This document shows, one piece after another, positions 44,458 to 53,808 of a stretch of 64,000 bases of DNA (position 1 is the stretch's first letter; every line of letters begins with the position of its first letter). The position numbers and the translations under genes are program-made. The notes beneath the pieces were generated by a model, which worked only from the letters and a program-made list of their open reading frames with translations, had not been told where the DNA came from and searched no databases. This DNA is from Pseudomonadota bacterium (lineage in GTDB: Bacteria; Campylobacterota; Campylobacteria; Campylobacterales; Sulfurospirillaceae): positions 211,448 to 275,447 of the forward strand of contig JAGDMU010000006.1 in assembly GCA_017860615.1 (NCBI GenBank). Direction: 5' to 3'.

Positions 44458-45675
44458 TCATGTAAACTGCAATGAAAAGCTATTCCATCCATTCTCACAT
44501 GTAAGACTTAGTCTAAAGCCGTGTTTCTCCACAATCTTTTTGACTATCCCAAGCCCAAGCCCAAAGCCTTCTACGCCTCTGGCAGTATCGCCTTGGGCAA
44601 ACGGTTCGCAATAGTAATCTAAAGCGTGTGCGAGTGCTTCACCTCTGCTTTTAACGCTGATCGTGCGCTCTTTTACTTCGATGACGATAGGCTTTTGAAT
44701 GCCGTATTTTAGGGCATTGTCGATTAAGTTTTTAAGCGCGATGGAGAGGTAATTCAAATCGCCTTTGACCTCAAAAGAGTCTTCGATGTGAAGTTCCACC
44801 AAACTTTCATCATCAATCAGTGCGCGTGAAAGGGACTCAGAGATGAGTGTTTCCGCATCGAAAGTACTTAAACTCAGCTGCTCCATATTGGCATTGAGTC
44901 TCTCTATGTCTAAAAGCTCTTTGGTCAGTTCATCGATCTGCGAAATCGCTTTTTTAAGACTCTGTTGATATTTTCCTTCGCCTAGCATTTCTAATGCCAA
45001 TTTTGACTTAGCAAGTGGCGTTCTTAGCTCATGCCCGATGTCTCGAAGCAAGCGTTGACGTGAAAGTATGAGCGCTTCAATGTTAGAAGCCATCGCATTA
45101 AAAGTGTTCGAGAGTCTGTCTAGTTCATTGGAGCCAAAGTGTTTCATGCGTGCATCCAAAGCACCTTCACCAAATGCTTGAAGCGTTGAAGCGATCTGTT
45201 TAAGAGGGAAAAGAAGCTTCACAATCAGTAAGAAGATCACCACCAGCACAAAAATATCAGCAAAAATCAGGTAGGTCACCATGCCTTGCCCTAAAATGCT
45301 CTCTTCTTGTGTCCTGTCTTGTACAAGTAATCTCTCATCTAAATAGCTAAGGAGCAAAAGATACTTGCCTTTGGAATCTACTAAAATTTTAACTTCGCCA
45401 AAAGAGCTGCTTTTTTCATAAATCGTTTTGGAGTGTTCCAGCACACTTTGAGGCTCTATTATCACTTCAAAATCGAAAGTTTGAAGTCTTTTTTGAAGCA
45501 TATTTGAATCATTATTGGCAAGATCACGAAAGAGTTCGGTGGAAGCTTGAAGGTACTTCTCTTTTAAGAGCATTTCTATTTTAGCTTGGGTGAGTTGGCT
45601 GGTTTCACGCGAGACAAAAAGCATCAAAGAGAGGCTGACCAAGAAGAGTAAAAAAAGTTTGGTAAAAATGGACAT
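44458..45675 (-). CDS. Sensor histidine kinase
   Basis: The 405-residue protein has a membrane helix (about 5-22), a periplasmic part of about 110 residues, a second helix (about 133-155), HAMP, the phosphoacceptor motif IGHELRTPLAKSKLALEM and an ATPase domain with NLIDNALKYG and GFGLGLGIVKKIVEKHG. It directly follows its response regulator. With the upstream Spy-like gene and cytochrome genes it likely senses envelope or redox stress. Confidence 0.93.
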   Translation of the reverse strand: MSIFTKLFLLFLVSLSLMLFVSRETSQLTQAKIEMLLKEKYLQASTELFRDLANNDSNMLQKRLQTFDFEVIIEPQSVLEHSKTIYEKSSSFGEVKILVDSKGKYLLLLSYLDERLLVQDRTQEESILGQGMVTYLIFADIFVLVVIFLLIVKLLFPLKQIASTLQAFGEGALDARMKHFGSNELDRLSNTFNAMASNIEALILSRQRLLRDIGHELRTPLAKSKLALEMLGEGKYQQSLKKAISQIDELTKELLDIERLNANMEQLSLSTFDAETLISESLSRALIDDESLVELHIEDSFEVKGDLNYLSIALKNLIDNALKYGIQKPIVIEVKERTISVKSRGEALAHALDYYCEPFAQGDTARGVEGFGLGLGIVKKIVEKHGFRLSLTCENGWNSFSLQFT

Positions 45676-46347
45676 TTAGCCAACCAACTTATAACCGATA
45701 CCCCAAACCGACTTGATGTATTTGGGATTTTTAGGATCATCGCCTATTTTAGCTCGAAGATTGCTGATGTGCATATCGACGGTACGGTCTTTAGAGTTGT
45801 AGCCGATGCCATTGATGGCGTTAAAAATCACTTCGCGTGAAAAGACTTTGCCTTGATTGGAGAGTAAAAGAAGCAAGATGTCAAACTCAATTTTTGTTAA
45901 ATCCAAAAGATAGCCTTCCAAAGAGACTTCCATCTTCGCTTCATCGATTTCAAAATCTCCTATTTTCTTTTTTGTGGGAACATTTCTTCTAAGATAGGAG
46001 TTGATTTTTAAAACGAGTTCACGTGGCTCATAGGGCTTTGCGAGGTAGTCATCCGCACCCAAACCATACCCTAAAATTTTATCGCTGAGTTCATTACGTG
46101 CGGAAGAGATAATAATATGTGCGTCACAAAAGGAGCGAATTTCCTTGCAAACATCAAAACCATCCATTTGGGGTAGCATCAGATCGAGTACAACCACCCT
46201 GTACTGCGTAGGATTTGTTTTAAGATGTGCCAGAGCCTCTTTGGGTTTATCGAAGGCTTGAACTTCAAAGTCATAGTTTTGAAGATAATCACCAATGAGA
46301 GAACTCATCTCCAAATCGTCTTCGATGAGTAAAATTTTCTCACTCAT
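45676..46347 (-). CDS. OmpR-family response regulator
   Basis: The 223-residue protein has a receiver domain (LLIEDDLEMS, phosphoacceptor Asp in VVLDLMLPQMDGFD, and Lys in DDYLAKPY) and a winged-helix output domain (DRTVDMHISNLRAKIG, SVWGIGYKL). The ATG at 46347 overlaps the Spy-like gene's stop (ATGA); a GTG at 46359 is also possible. It pairs with the kinase that follows. Confidence 0.94.
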   Translation of the reverse strand: MSEKILLIEDDLEMSSLIGDYLQNYDFEVQAFDKPKEALAHLKTNPTQYRVVVLDLMLPQMDGFDVCKEIRSFCDAHIIISSARNELSDKILGYGLGADDYLAKPYEPRELVLKINSYLRRNVPTKKKIGDFEIDEAKMEVSLEGYLLDLTKIEFDILLLLLSNQGKVFSREVIFNAINGIGYNSKDRTVDMHISNLRAKIGDDPKNPKYIKSVWGIGYKLVG

Positions 46348-46718
46348 TCCACTTCCCACTCTTCAAGGTTATGCGCAAACTTTTTGCGTTGCTCTTTATT
46401 TAACAGATTGTGCATTTGCACTAAAAAACGACTCTCTATGGCATTTGCTTTTTGCGAAATTGCTTCATTGATTTTGTGTAAATCTTCTTCATTTAAAACT
46501 TCTCGTGTCAGTAAACGCTCTTTTTCATCTTCCATCTTCTCTTTAAACTCACGAAACGCTTTAATCTCCACGCGGTACTGTTTGATGAAACTTTTCGCGA
46601 TCTCTTTTTGCTCCGATGTCAATTCCAAAGAAGAGAGATCTTTGCTTAGGTGATGCTCTTTTTTACCATCACTTGCATACAAAGAAAACGCAAGAACAAA
46701 GATAAGAAGTAGTTTCAT
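46344..46718 (-). CDS. Spy/CpxP-like periplasmic protein
   Basis: The 124-residue protein has a short signal peptide (MKLLLIFVLAFSLYAS) followed by an all-helical basic domain beginning LELTSEQKEIAKSF, like the LTxxQ start of Spy/CpxP proteins. Such proteins are periplasmic chaperones or inhibitors of a neighbouring sensor kinase. Its position directly before a two-component system supports a sensor-modulating role. Confidence 0.7.
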   Translation of the reverse strand: MKLLLIFVLAFSLYASDGKKEHHLSKDLSSLELTSEQKEIAKSFIKQYRVEIKAFREFKEKMEDEKERLLTREVLNEEDLHKINEAISQKANAIESRFLVQMHNLLNKEQRKKFAHNLEEWEVE

Positions 46719-46725
46719 TTTTTTC

Positions 46726-47829
46726 CTATAAACGTTTAATGTCTCTATTGTTTAACAAACCATTTTCAATATTAGCATGGCATGCCTTACAATTGGATGG
46801 TTTACCAATATCCGCTTGCTCATAAACAGCCTTATCAATCTTTTTGTGTCGATTTTTCCAAAAAGGCGTTTCGGTAATGGCAAGGTACGTTTGATCACTC
46901 TTTAAACTTGCCATAATGCGCAAAGAAGACTCTTTAGTGGAAGACTCCGCACTGTTTGTCACTAAAAATTCTTTGATGGAGAGTGTTGTTTTTTCATCCA
47001 AAGAAGCATCATCACCAAAGTGATTTTCTAAACCATCCATCATGCTAACCCACGATTTTTGTGGCAATAAAAAGGGAGGAAAGAGTGTATGACAACTGAT
47101 ACACTCTTTGTAAAACGCATTGTTCTCTTTGGCATAGTCCATTTTAACATTACCATCAGCGATTAAAAGACTGTTGGGCATGACTAACATATAAACAAAT
47201 GCAAAAATGGAAAGTCCAAGTGCTAAAACGCCGTAAATTTTCTGCAATAGTGTGAGTTTTAATCCCTCTTCATCGGCTAGTTTATAACCATCAACCATCG
47301 ACTCTAATGCGCGTGATTTATGAAGCACTTTGTCTAGCAGTACACCTGCAATGTGTGCAAAGATAACCGCCATAAGAGCGTTGGAAAAAAACTCGTGTAC
47401 CTCTTTAAAAAGCTTCATATCGCGAAAAAGTGTGTGGTTCATAAAAGCGAACACACCCATGCCCTCTTTCACACCATACGTTAAAGCACCTGTGAGAACG
47501 GCTAAAAACGTTAACACAATCATCGCGATGATGGCATAACTTGAAGCGGGATTGTGTCCGATGTACTCCTTTTTGTTGCCAAAAATGGAGAGCATATACT
47601 CTTTTAAGTCTTTGAGATTAAAGTTAAAATCTTTAAAGTTTGAGTACTTCACATCCATAAAACCCCACAGAATTCTAAAGAGAAACAGCAATGCAAGTGT
47701 GTACCCCAGCGCTACATGTAATGTGAGGAGGCGTTTGACTTCAGGGGTTAAAAACACCGCCAACATCATGACCATCAAGAGAGCATGTGAGGCTCTTGTG
47801 TAAAGCCCCCAAACTAAGATTTTTTTCAT
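46726..47829 (-). CDS. Cytochrome b561-type membrane protein fused to a diheme cytochrome c domain
   Basis: The first about 190 residues form a four-helix cytochrome b561 domain with heme histidines (for example in LLTLHVALGY and FKEVHEFF); a further helix (about 200-220) leads to a periplasmic DHC-like domain with two c-heme sites, CISCH and CKACH. The preferred ATG at 47829 overlaps the dhc stop and has GGGAG at good spacing; 47835 is the alternative. It probably passes quinol electrons to the small cytochromes encoded upstream. The fused second diheme domain is unusual. Confidence 0.88.
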   Translation of the reverse strand: MKKILVWGLYTRASHALLMVMMLAVFLTPEVKRLLTLHVALGYTLALLFLFRILWGFMDVKYSNFKDFNFNLKDLKEYMLSIFGNKKEYIGHNPASSYAIIAMIVLTFLAVLTGALTYGVKEGMGVFAFMNHTLFRDMKLFKEVHEFFSNALMAVIFAHIAGVLLDKVLHKSRALESMVDGYKLADEEGLKLTLLQKIYGVLALGLSIFAFVYMLVMPNSLLIADGNVKMDYAKENNAFYKECISCHTLFPPFLLPQKSWVSMMDGLENHFGDDASLDEKTTLSIKEFLVTNSAESSTKESSLRIMASLKSDQTYLAITETPFWKNRHKKIDKAVYEQADIGKPSNCKACHANIENGLLNNRDIKRL

Positions 47830-48281
47830 TCCCATCTCCCATAATTTGGAATCACAATGGCACGTTCACTGTAATTGCCCTTATCCGCCGTAGTATGACA
47901 TGCCATACAATTCGAAAGCGAACCAACTTCTTTTTGCTCAATCAACTTCGCAGAAATTTTACGATGCTCTTTGATAAAATAAGGCGACTTTGTAATCTGC
48001 ATCGTGTTGTTATTGGCGGTTATTTTACCACTTCCTGCATTGGTAACAAGATAGTTCAATATCTGCTCACTCTCCACTTTCCCCAAAGAAGCGTCTGTTC
48101 CAAAGTGATCGCTGAGATTTCCCATCACTTTTTCCCATGAAGCTTTACTTAACAAAGCGGGTTGATAGCCAAAGTGACAACTGGCACACTCTTTTTGGTA
48201 CTGTGCATTATCAGCAGGTGAGACACTGCCTGCAAAGGCAAAGCTGAGTCCAAGTGCTGTGATTAAAAGTATCTTTTTCAT
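47826..48281 (-). CDS. Diheme cytochrome c (DHC)
   Basis: The 151-residue exported protein has a signal peptide (MKKILLITALGLSFAFAG) and two c-heme motifs, CASCH and CMACH, placed as in DHC proteins. It closely resembles the C-terminal domain of the next gene (both have FG(T/D)DASL and an N-C-x-A-C-H site). DHC is the known electron partner of SHP. AAGGA precedes the ATG. Confidence 0.88.
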   Translation of the reverse strand: MKKILLITALGLSFAFAGSVSPADNAQYQKECASCHFGYQPALLSKASWEKVMGNLSDHFGTDASLGKVESEQILNYLVTNAGSGKITANNNTMQITKSPYFIKEHRKISAKLIEQKEVGSLSNCMACHTTADKGNYSERAIVIPNYGRWE

Positions 48282-48290
48282 GGTGTATCC

Positions 48291-48680
48291 TTATTGGTTA
48301 ATGATGTACGTTAAAACATCACCTTTTTCAAGCGCACTACCCTCACTAAGCCACTTTTCGACCTCAGCAACATCGGTAAGTCTTGTTGAATTTACAGAGG
48401 GTGCAAGTGCGGTGATAGGCTTGTTGGTATTGACATTTTGCCCGCCCTTTTTAAGATCAGTTGAGTGACAGGTGGTGCAACTTATTTCCGTTCCTTTTTT
48501 GCCCGTATGTTTGGAGAGAAAAATTGCCTCACCGCGCTTGGCATCAAAGCCTGTAAAGCTAGGATTGGCTGCTTTTGCTTCGGCACTTAAGCCTTCCATA
48601 TAGGTTTTCATCGGGGCATTAAACTCTTTAGCGTGGATTAGTGTGAATGCCAGCAGTATAAAACAGAGTGTTTTTTTCAT
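48291..48680 (-). CDS. SHP-like monoheme cytochrome c (DUF1924)
   Basis: The 129-residue exported protein has a signal peptide (MKKTLCFILLAFTLIHA) and one c-heme motif CTTCH, with the GEAIFLSKHTGKKG and ALAPSVNSTRLTD segments seen in the DUF1924/SHP family. Sphaeroides heme protein binds oxygen and related ligands. The order SHP, DHC, cytochrome b matches the conserved cluster known from Rhodobacter and Shewanella. AGGAG precedes the ATG. Confidence 0.82.
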   Translation of the reverse strand: MKKTLCFILLAFTLIHAKEFNAPMKTYMEGLSAEAKAANPSFTGFDAKRGEAIFLSKHTGKKGTEISCTTCHSTDLKKGGQNVNTNKPITALAPSVNSTRLTDVAEVEKWLSEGSALEKGDVLTYIINQ

Positions 48681-48720
48681 GTCGAACTCCTAAATTGATA
48701 CTGAAATCTTAGGACAACAG

Positions 48721-48739
48721 TGTCAATTTAGGATTGACA
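48721..48739. promoter_or_regulatory. Inverted repeat upstream of the SHP gene
   Basis: TGTCAA-TTTAGGA-TTGACA has perfect 6-bp arms. On the minus strand its right half supplies TTGACA, a -35-like box for the SHP operon, although no clear -10 is correctly spaced. It may be a response-regulator or repressor site. Confidence 0.35.
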
Positions 48740-48770
48740 TCTCCTTTACACTTTCTTTACATGTAACGTT

Positions 48771-49721
48771 TTATTGCAGATCAGCTCGCGGCTCAAACGG
48801 AGAAATATTGTTTAAAAACAAAGGGCCATACGGTGTCTGCTTCTCGATATCGTAGTAGCAATCAATGAGCGATTTATCGGAAACAATGGCTCCTTTAATG
48901 ATACGAAGAATCTTAGCGGCATCGGTTCTAAGAATATGGTTTGGCGCTTGAGAAGCAGAGGTAAAATAACGATGCATACGATAAATCAACTTTTTGTTTT
49001 GAACCTCAACAATAAGCGAGTCAATCGGCATCTTGAAAAACATGAAATTTTGCTTGACGTTAATGGAGATGTACGCCGTATCCATCCCGTATACCTTTGT
49101 AGAGTGCGAATCAAAAAAGTAGAGGCTTTTGTTATAGTTGTCATAAAAGGTATCGTGCATCAGTTCTAAGATTTGGATCTTTTCACTCTTTGTGTAAAAA
49201 TTTCCTATGTGCGAAAAAGCAAAACGCAGAAGCGATTCGATGGAATACCACTCGGTTGATTCAAACGCATAATTGGATATCTGCTCATACCGCAGTTTTT
49301 TAAGATCTACCGCTTCGGCTGAAATAACCCGTTTATAGGGGGTTGGCACAACCTTGTCTCGATACGCAGGTCCAGGGAACTGTGGATGAATCACAAAGCG
49401 ATCTTGCGCCTCTTTGTCTAAAATGTAGCGAAGCCCGCCCTCATAGCCTTGATCGATAATGCGTATCTCATCTTTAGGCACGTGTTCCAACATATCTTCA
49501 AACTCAACCCCATGACACTCTTCTTCCCAAATGGCGGGAGGATAACGAAAAAATTTAGAGATGGCTACTTTCACCTCATTGGAAGGCTCTTTAGTGACCA
49601 ACTTATCAATCCACGCAGTCAAGGTTCTGCGATCTTTGTTAATGATGGAGGCAAACTTGGAAATGCTAAGACCTGAGCGATTATAAATCGCAACGATTTT
49701 CTCGATGGCGTTATCGTACAT
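48771..49721 (-). CDS. Putative transcriptional regulator divergent from the prp operon
   Basis: The 316-residue protein begins with a XRE-like helix-turn-helix (SGLSISKFASIINKDRRTLT, then AWIDKLV). The remaining 240 residues match no family I know. It is neither PrpR (sigma-54 activator) nor a GntR/MccR type. Its position, divergent from prpE and sharing a promoter region with repeated boxes, suggests that it controls the methylcitrate operon. The effector, perhaps propionyl-CoA or methylcitrate, is inferred only. Confidence 0.7.
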   Translation of the reverse strand: MYDNAIEKIVAIYNRSGLSISKFASIINKDRRTLTAWIDKLVTKEPSNEVKVAISKFFRYPPAIWEEECHGVEFEDMLEHVPKDEIRIIDQGYEGGLRYILDKEAQDRFVIHPQFPGPAYRDKVVPTPYKRVISAEAVDLKKLRYEQISNYAFESTEWYSIESLLRFAFSHIGNFYTKSEKIQILELMHDTFYDNYNKSLYFFDSHSTKVYGMDTAYISINVKQNFMFFKMPIDSLIVEVQNKKLIYRMHRYFTSASQAPNHILRTDAAKILRIIKGAIVSDKSLIDCYYDIEKQTPYGPLFLNNISPFEPRADLQ

Positions 49722-49738
49722 TGTTTGTCCATTTTGTA

Positions 49739-49846
49739 TGAAAATTGTACGAGTCTAGCATCTATGTCTGAAAATTGTCTTAAAAAATCAAAACTAGTAC
49801 ACTGAATTAAACCTTAAGACGTTATATAATTGTTCAAAATTTGTAC
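49739..49846. promoter_or_regulatory. Promoter region of prpE with repeated boxes
   Basis: TGAAAATTGT occurs at 49739-49748 and again at 49769-49778, thirty bases (about three helical turns) apart; a related TCAAAATTTGTAC lies at 49834-49846. A perfect TATAAT sits at 49825-49830, 29 bases before the GTG start. The boxes are candidate binding sites for the divergent regulator. Confidence 0.55.
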
Positions 49847-49859
49847 TACAGGAGATCAC

Positions 49860-51770
49860 GTGTCATTGAAGTATGAGTCAACCTACAAAGAGTCTATTGA
49901 AAATCCCGAAAAATTTTGGGCACAAGCGGCGACGAAAGTTCATTGGTATCACCAATGGGACAAAGTCCTAGATGTAGTCGATAACCACTATAGATGGTTT
50001 GTGGGTGGGTGCATGAACAGCTGTTATAATGCGCTGGATTTGCACATTGACAATGGTAGAGGTGACCAACTTGCCATCATCTACGATTCCCCTGTTACGG
50101 ATACCAAGCGAACCTATACCTACAGAGAACTGCGTCAAAGAGTCTCCAAAACTGCTTCTATTTTGGTCAGTAAAGGTGTGGTAAAGGGTGATCGTGTTGT
50201 CATTTATATGCCGATGATTCCTGAGGCAGTCATTGCGATGCTTGCATGTGCGCGCATTGGGGCAATTCACTCGGTTGTCTTTGGTGGTTTTGCGGCACAC
50301 GAGCTTGCCACACGTATCGAAGATGCAAAACCTCGCGTTATCATAAGTGCGTCATGCGGTATTGAGATCAGCAAGCTTATCAAATACAAACCACTCCTTG
50401 ATGAAGCCATCAAACAATCAACGCATAAACCAACCACCTGCCTTATCTGGCAACGTCCGCAAGAGCGAGCCAATATGCTTCCGTGGCGTGACATCGACTG
50501 GGAAGTGGAAGAAGAAAAAGCAGGCTTGGTCGAGTGTGTCCCTGTGGATGCAACCGATCCTCTTTACATTCTCTATACGTCAGGCACAACGGGAAAACCC
50601 AAAGGTGTTATCCGCTCCAATGGCGGTCACTCCGTAGCGATGAAATGGTCGATGGACAATGTGTATAACGCTAAACCTGGCGATATCTTTTGGGCGGCGA
50701 GCGATGTTGGCTGGGTTGTCGGACACTCTTACATCGTCTATGGTCCACTCATGAATGGCTGTACCACCGTCGTGTATGAGGGAAAACCTGTACGCACACC
50801 CAATCCTGGGGCTTTTTGGAGAGTGTGCAGTGAGTATAAAGTTAACATTCTTTTTGCAGCTCCAACCGCATTTCGTGCCATTAAAAAAGAGGATAGCCAA
50901 GGCGAATGGGTCAAAAAATACGACCTAAGCCACCTTAAAAGCATCTTCCTCGCAGGCGAACGCTGCGATAGCGATACATTAGAGTGGATTACCAAAATCA
51001 CTCAAAAACCTGCTATCGACCACTGGTGGCAAACGGAAACAGGCTGGGCGATTGCCGCCAATCCTATGGGGCTTGATCCAATGCCTATAAAAGCTGGCTC
51101 TCCCACCAAACCAATGCCTGGCTTTAACCTCAAAGTCCTCGATGAACAAGGCAATGAGTGTAAGCCAAATCAACTGGGCAACTTGGTTTTAAAACTCCCT
51201 CTTCCGCCTTCATGTTTGATGAGCATTTGGTCGGATGACACACGCTACAAAAAATCTTACCTAAGCTTTTACCCAGGCTACTACCTGACAGGCGATAGCG
51301 GCTACATTGATGAAGATGGCTATGTCTGGGTTATGGGTAGGATGGATGGCGTTATCAACGTTGCAGGACACCGCCTCTCTACGGGTGAAATGGAAGAGGT
51401 CATCTCCAAACATCCTGACATTGCGGAGTGTGCGGTTATCGGTGTGGATGATGAGCTGAAAGGTGAAGTACCGATGGCATTTGTCGTTTTAAAAGATGGC
51501 ATCGAACGCGATCACCGCTCCATCGCTGATGGTGTGGTACAGTTGGTGCGTGAGGAGATTGGTGCGGTTGCAGCACTTAAGCTGGCAACCGTCATTGAAA
51601 AACTCCCTAAAACACGTAGCGGAAAGATACTTAGAGCTACCATGCGCTCTATGGCAGATGGTAAAGAGTGGAGTGTTCCCTCAACCATTGAAGACGAAAG
51701 TGTCTTAGCAGACATTCAAACATCAATCGAAAAATTGGGATACCCGATCCCTAAAAAAGGAAAAAAATGA
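49860..51770 (+). CDS. prpE: Propionyl-CoA synthetase
   Basis: The 636-residue AMP-forming ligase activates propionate. It has [18 protein letters not shown] near the start, the ATP loop [33 protein letters not shown] and the acetylatable lysine in [14 protein letters not shown]. Start is GTG at 49860, with AGGAG eight bases upstream; an in-frame TTG ten codons earlier lacks a site. The remaining prp genes follow with an ATGA overlap. Confidence 0.93.
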   Translation: MSLKYESTYKESIENPEKFWAQAATKVHWYHQWDKVLDVVDNHYRWFVGGCMNSCYNALDLHIDNGRGDQLAIIYDSPVTDTKRTYTYRELRQRVSKTASILVSKGVVKGDRVVIYMPMIPEAVIAMLACARIGAIHSVVFGGFAAHELATRIEDAKPRVIISASCGIEISKLIKYKPLLDEAIKQSTHKPTTCLIWQRPQERANMLPWRDIDWEVEEEKAGLVECVPVDATDPLYILYTSGTTGKPKGVIRSNGGHSVAMKWSMDNVYNAKPGDIFWAASDVGWVVGHSYIVYGPLMNGCTTVVYEGKPVRTPNPGAFWRVCSEYKVNILFAAPTAFRAIKKEDSQGEWVKKYDLSHLKSIFLAGERCDSDTLEWITKITQKPAIDHWWQTETGWAIAANPMGLDPMPIKAGSPTKPMPGFNLKVLDEQGNECKPNQLGNLVLKLPLPPSCLMSIWSDDTRYKKSYLSFYPGYYLTGDSGYIDEDGYVWVMGRMDGVINVAGHRLSTGEMEEVISKHPDIAECAVIGVDDELKGEVPMAFVVLKDGIERDHRSIADGVVQLVREEIGAVAALKLATVIEKLPKTRSGKILRATMRSMADGKEWSVPSTIEDESVLADIQTSIEKLGYPIPKKGKK

Positions 51771-52654
51771 GTATGATCAGCGCAGGAGCTACTTTTAGAA
51801 AAGCGGTCAAAGAGCATCATCCGCTTCAAATCGTCGGTGTCATCAACGCTTACAGTGCGATGCAAGCAGAGCGTGTTGGTCATAAAGCCCTTTACCTTAG
51901 CGGTGCAGGGGTTGCGAATGCCAGCATCGGACTGCCTGATCTTGGGATGACCAACTTAGAAGATGTCTGCATCGACGTCAGACGCATCACCAGCGCGAGC
52001 TCTCTTCCGCTTTTGGTTGATGCAGACACAGGCTGGGGTGGAGCTTTTAACATCGCTCGCACCATCAAGGAACTCACCCGTGCAGGTGCGGCAGCATGTC
52101 ACATCGAAGATCAAGTAGCGCAAAAACGCTGTGGTCATCGCCCCAATAAAGAGCTTGTGAGTACAGAAGAGATGGTGGATCGCATCAAAGCAGCCGTTGA
52201 TGGCAAAATCGATGATGAGTTTGTCGTCATGGCACGCACCGATGCGCACGCAATGGAAGGTCAACAAGCAGCGCTTGATAGAGCGCAAGCGTACGTTGAA
52301 GCAGGTGCAGATATGATCTTTGCCGAAGCGATTCATACGTTAGAAGAGTACAAACAATTTACCAAAATCATTAAAGTGCCCGTACTTGCCAACATCACCG
52401 AATTTGGTCAAACGCCCTACTTTACGTGCGATCAGCTCGAATCTGTTGGCATCTCGATGGTGCTCTACCCACTTTCAGGGTTTCGGGCGATGAATCAAGC
52501 TGCATTGACGGTCTTTAAAGACATCTTGAAAAATGGCAGTCAGAAAAATTCGATTCCACTCATGCAAACACGAGCAGAACTGTACGACATGTTGAATTAT
52601 CACGCTTTTGAAGAGAAGATTGACGCGTTATTTACGTGCAAAGATAAAAAGTAA
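51767..52654 (+). CDS. prpB: 2-Methylisocitrate lyase
   Basis: The 295-residue enzyme cleaves 2-methylisocitrate into pyruvate and succinate. It has [16 protein letters not shown] for metal binding and the active-site loop [12 protein letters not shown], the version of the KKCGH motif seen in PrpB. The start overlaps the prpE stop. Confidence 0.95.
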   Translation: MSMISAGATFRKAVKEHHPLQIVGVINAYSAMQAERVGHKALYLSGAGVANASIGLPDLGMTNLEDVCIDVRRITSASSLPLLVDADTGWGGAFNIARTIKELTRAGAAACHIEDQVAQKRCGHRPNKELVSTEEMVDRIKAAVDGKIDDEFVVMARTDAHAMEGQQAALDRAQAYVEAGADMIFAEAIHTLEEYKQFTKIIKVPVLANITEFGQTPYFTCDQLESVGISMVLYPLSGFRAMNQAALTVFKDILKNGSQKNSIPLMQTRAELYDMLNYHAFEEKIDALFTCKDKK

Positions 52655-52667
52655 CAAGGAAAGCATT

Positions 52668-53795
52668 ATGGAAGCAAAAGAGACAAAAAAAACGGGTGGA
52701 CTCGCAGGAATTGTTGCAGGTCGTTCTGCTATTTGTACGGTAGGCACAGGGCATGGTTTGAATTATCGAGGTTATGACATCTACGATTTGGCAAAAAATG
52801 CAACTTTTGAAGAGGTCTCTTACCTTTTAACCAAAGGTGCATTACCAACACAAAGTGAGCTTGAAACCTATAAAAAAGAGCTTATCAAAGCACGCGCTCT
52901 GCCAGAAGCACTTAAAGTCGTTTTACGCTCTTTACCTAAAAATGCCCATCCGATGGACATCATGCGTACAGGCTGTTCAGCTTTGGGTTGTTTGGAACCA
53001 GAAGCCGATGATTTTAGTGACCAAGATGCAAAAATTACCCGTTTGATGGGTATTTTCCCTTCCATCTTGCTCTACTGGCATCACTACCACATTAACGGTA
53101 AAGAGATCGATACGAACAGTACACAAGACACCATTGGTGGTTATTTCTTAGAAAAACTTCACAACAAACAACCTAGTGAACTGTGGATCAAAGCGATGCA
53201 CGTCTCGTTAATTCTGTATGCGGAACATGAATTTAACGCTTCGACCTTTGCGGCACGTATCGGGGCATCAACACTTTCAGATATCTACTCAGCGATTACC
53301 GCTGCGATTGGTGTACTTCGTGGACCATTACATGGTGGAGCGAATGAAGCGGCGATGGAGCTAATTTCAGAGTATAAAACAGCAAACGAAGCAACCAGTG
53401 GCATTCATGCCAAATTAGCCAGCAAAGCCAAAATCATGGGCTTTGGGCACCGTGTTTACGTGAGCAACGACCCACGCAACATTGTCATCAAAGAGTGGTC
53501 GCGCAAACTTGCCGATGATGTTGGCAATGCTACCATTTTCCCTATTTCAGAAGCAATTGAAAAAGTAATGTGGGATGAGAAAAAACTCTTTCCAAATCTT
53601 GATTTTTACAGTGCATCAACCTACCATTTTATGGGCATCCCAACAGCGTACTTTACGCCGATTTTCGTCATGAGTCGAACCGCTGGATGGGCAGCACACG
53701 TGGTCGAGCAACGAGGAGACAATAAGCTAATTCGCCCAAGTTCAGAGTACATAGGACCAGAGAATCGAGCCTATGTTGACATTAAAAATAGATAA
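52668..53795 (+). CDS. prpC: 2-Methylcitrate synthase
   Basis: The 375-residue enzyme joins propionyl-CoA and oxaloacetate. Citrate synthase signatures are present: GGLAGIVAGRSAICTVG at the start, the His in GPLHGGANEAAMELI, GFGHRVYVSNDPR, and the Arg in the FVMSRTAGWAAHVVEQR segment. The ATG at 52668 has AAGGA seven bases upstream; a longer frame into prpB is not used. Confidence 0.95.
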   Translation: MEAKETKKTGGLAGIVAGRSAICTVGTGHGLNYRGYDIYDLAKNATFEEVSYLLTKGALPTQSELETYKKELIKARALPEALKVVLRSLPKNAHPMDIMRTGCSALGCLEPEADDFSDQDAKITRLMGIFPSILLYWHHYHINGKEIDTNSTQDTIGGYFLEKLHNKQPSELWIKAMHVSLILYAEHEFNASTFAARIGASTLSDIYSAITAAIGVLRGPLHGGANEAAMELISEYKTANEATSGIHAKLASKAKIMGFGHRVYVSNDPRNIVIKEWSRKLADDVGNATIFPISEAIEKVMWDEKKLFPNLDFYSASTYHFMGIPTAYFTPIFVMSRTAGWAAHVVEQRGDNKLIRPSSEYIGPENRAYVDIKNR

Positions 53796-53808
53796 TTAAA
53801 GGAACACT

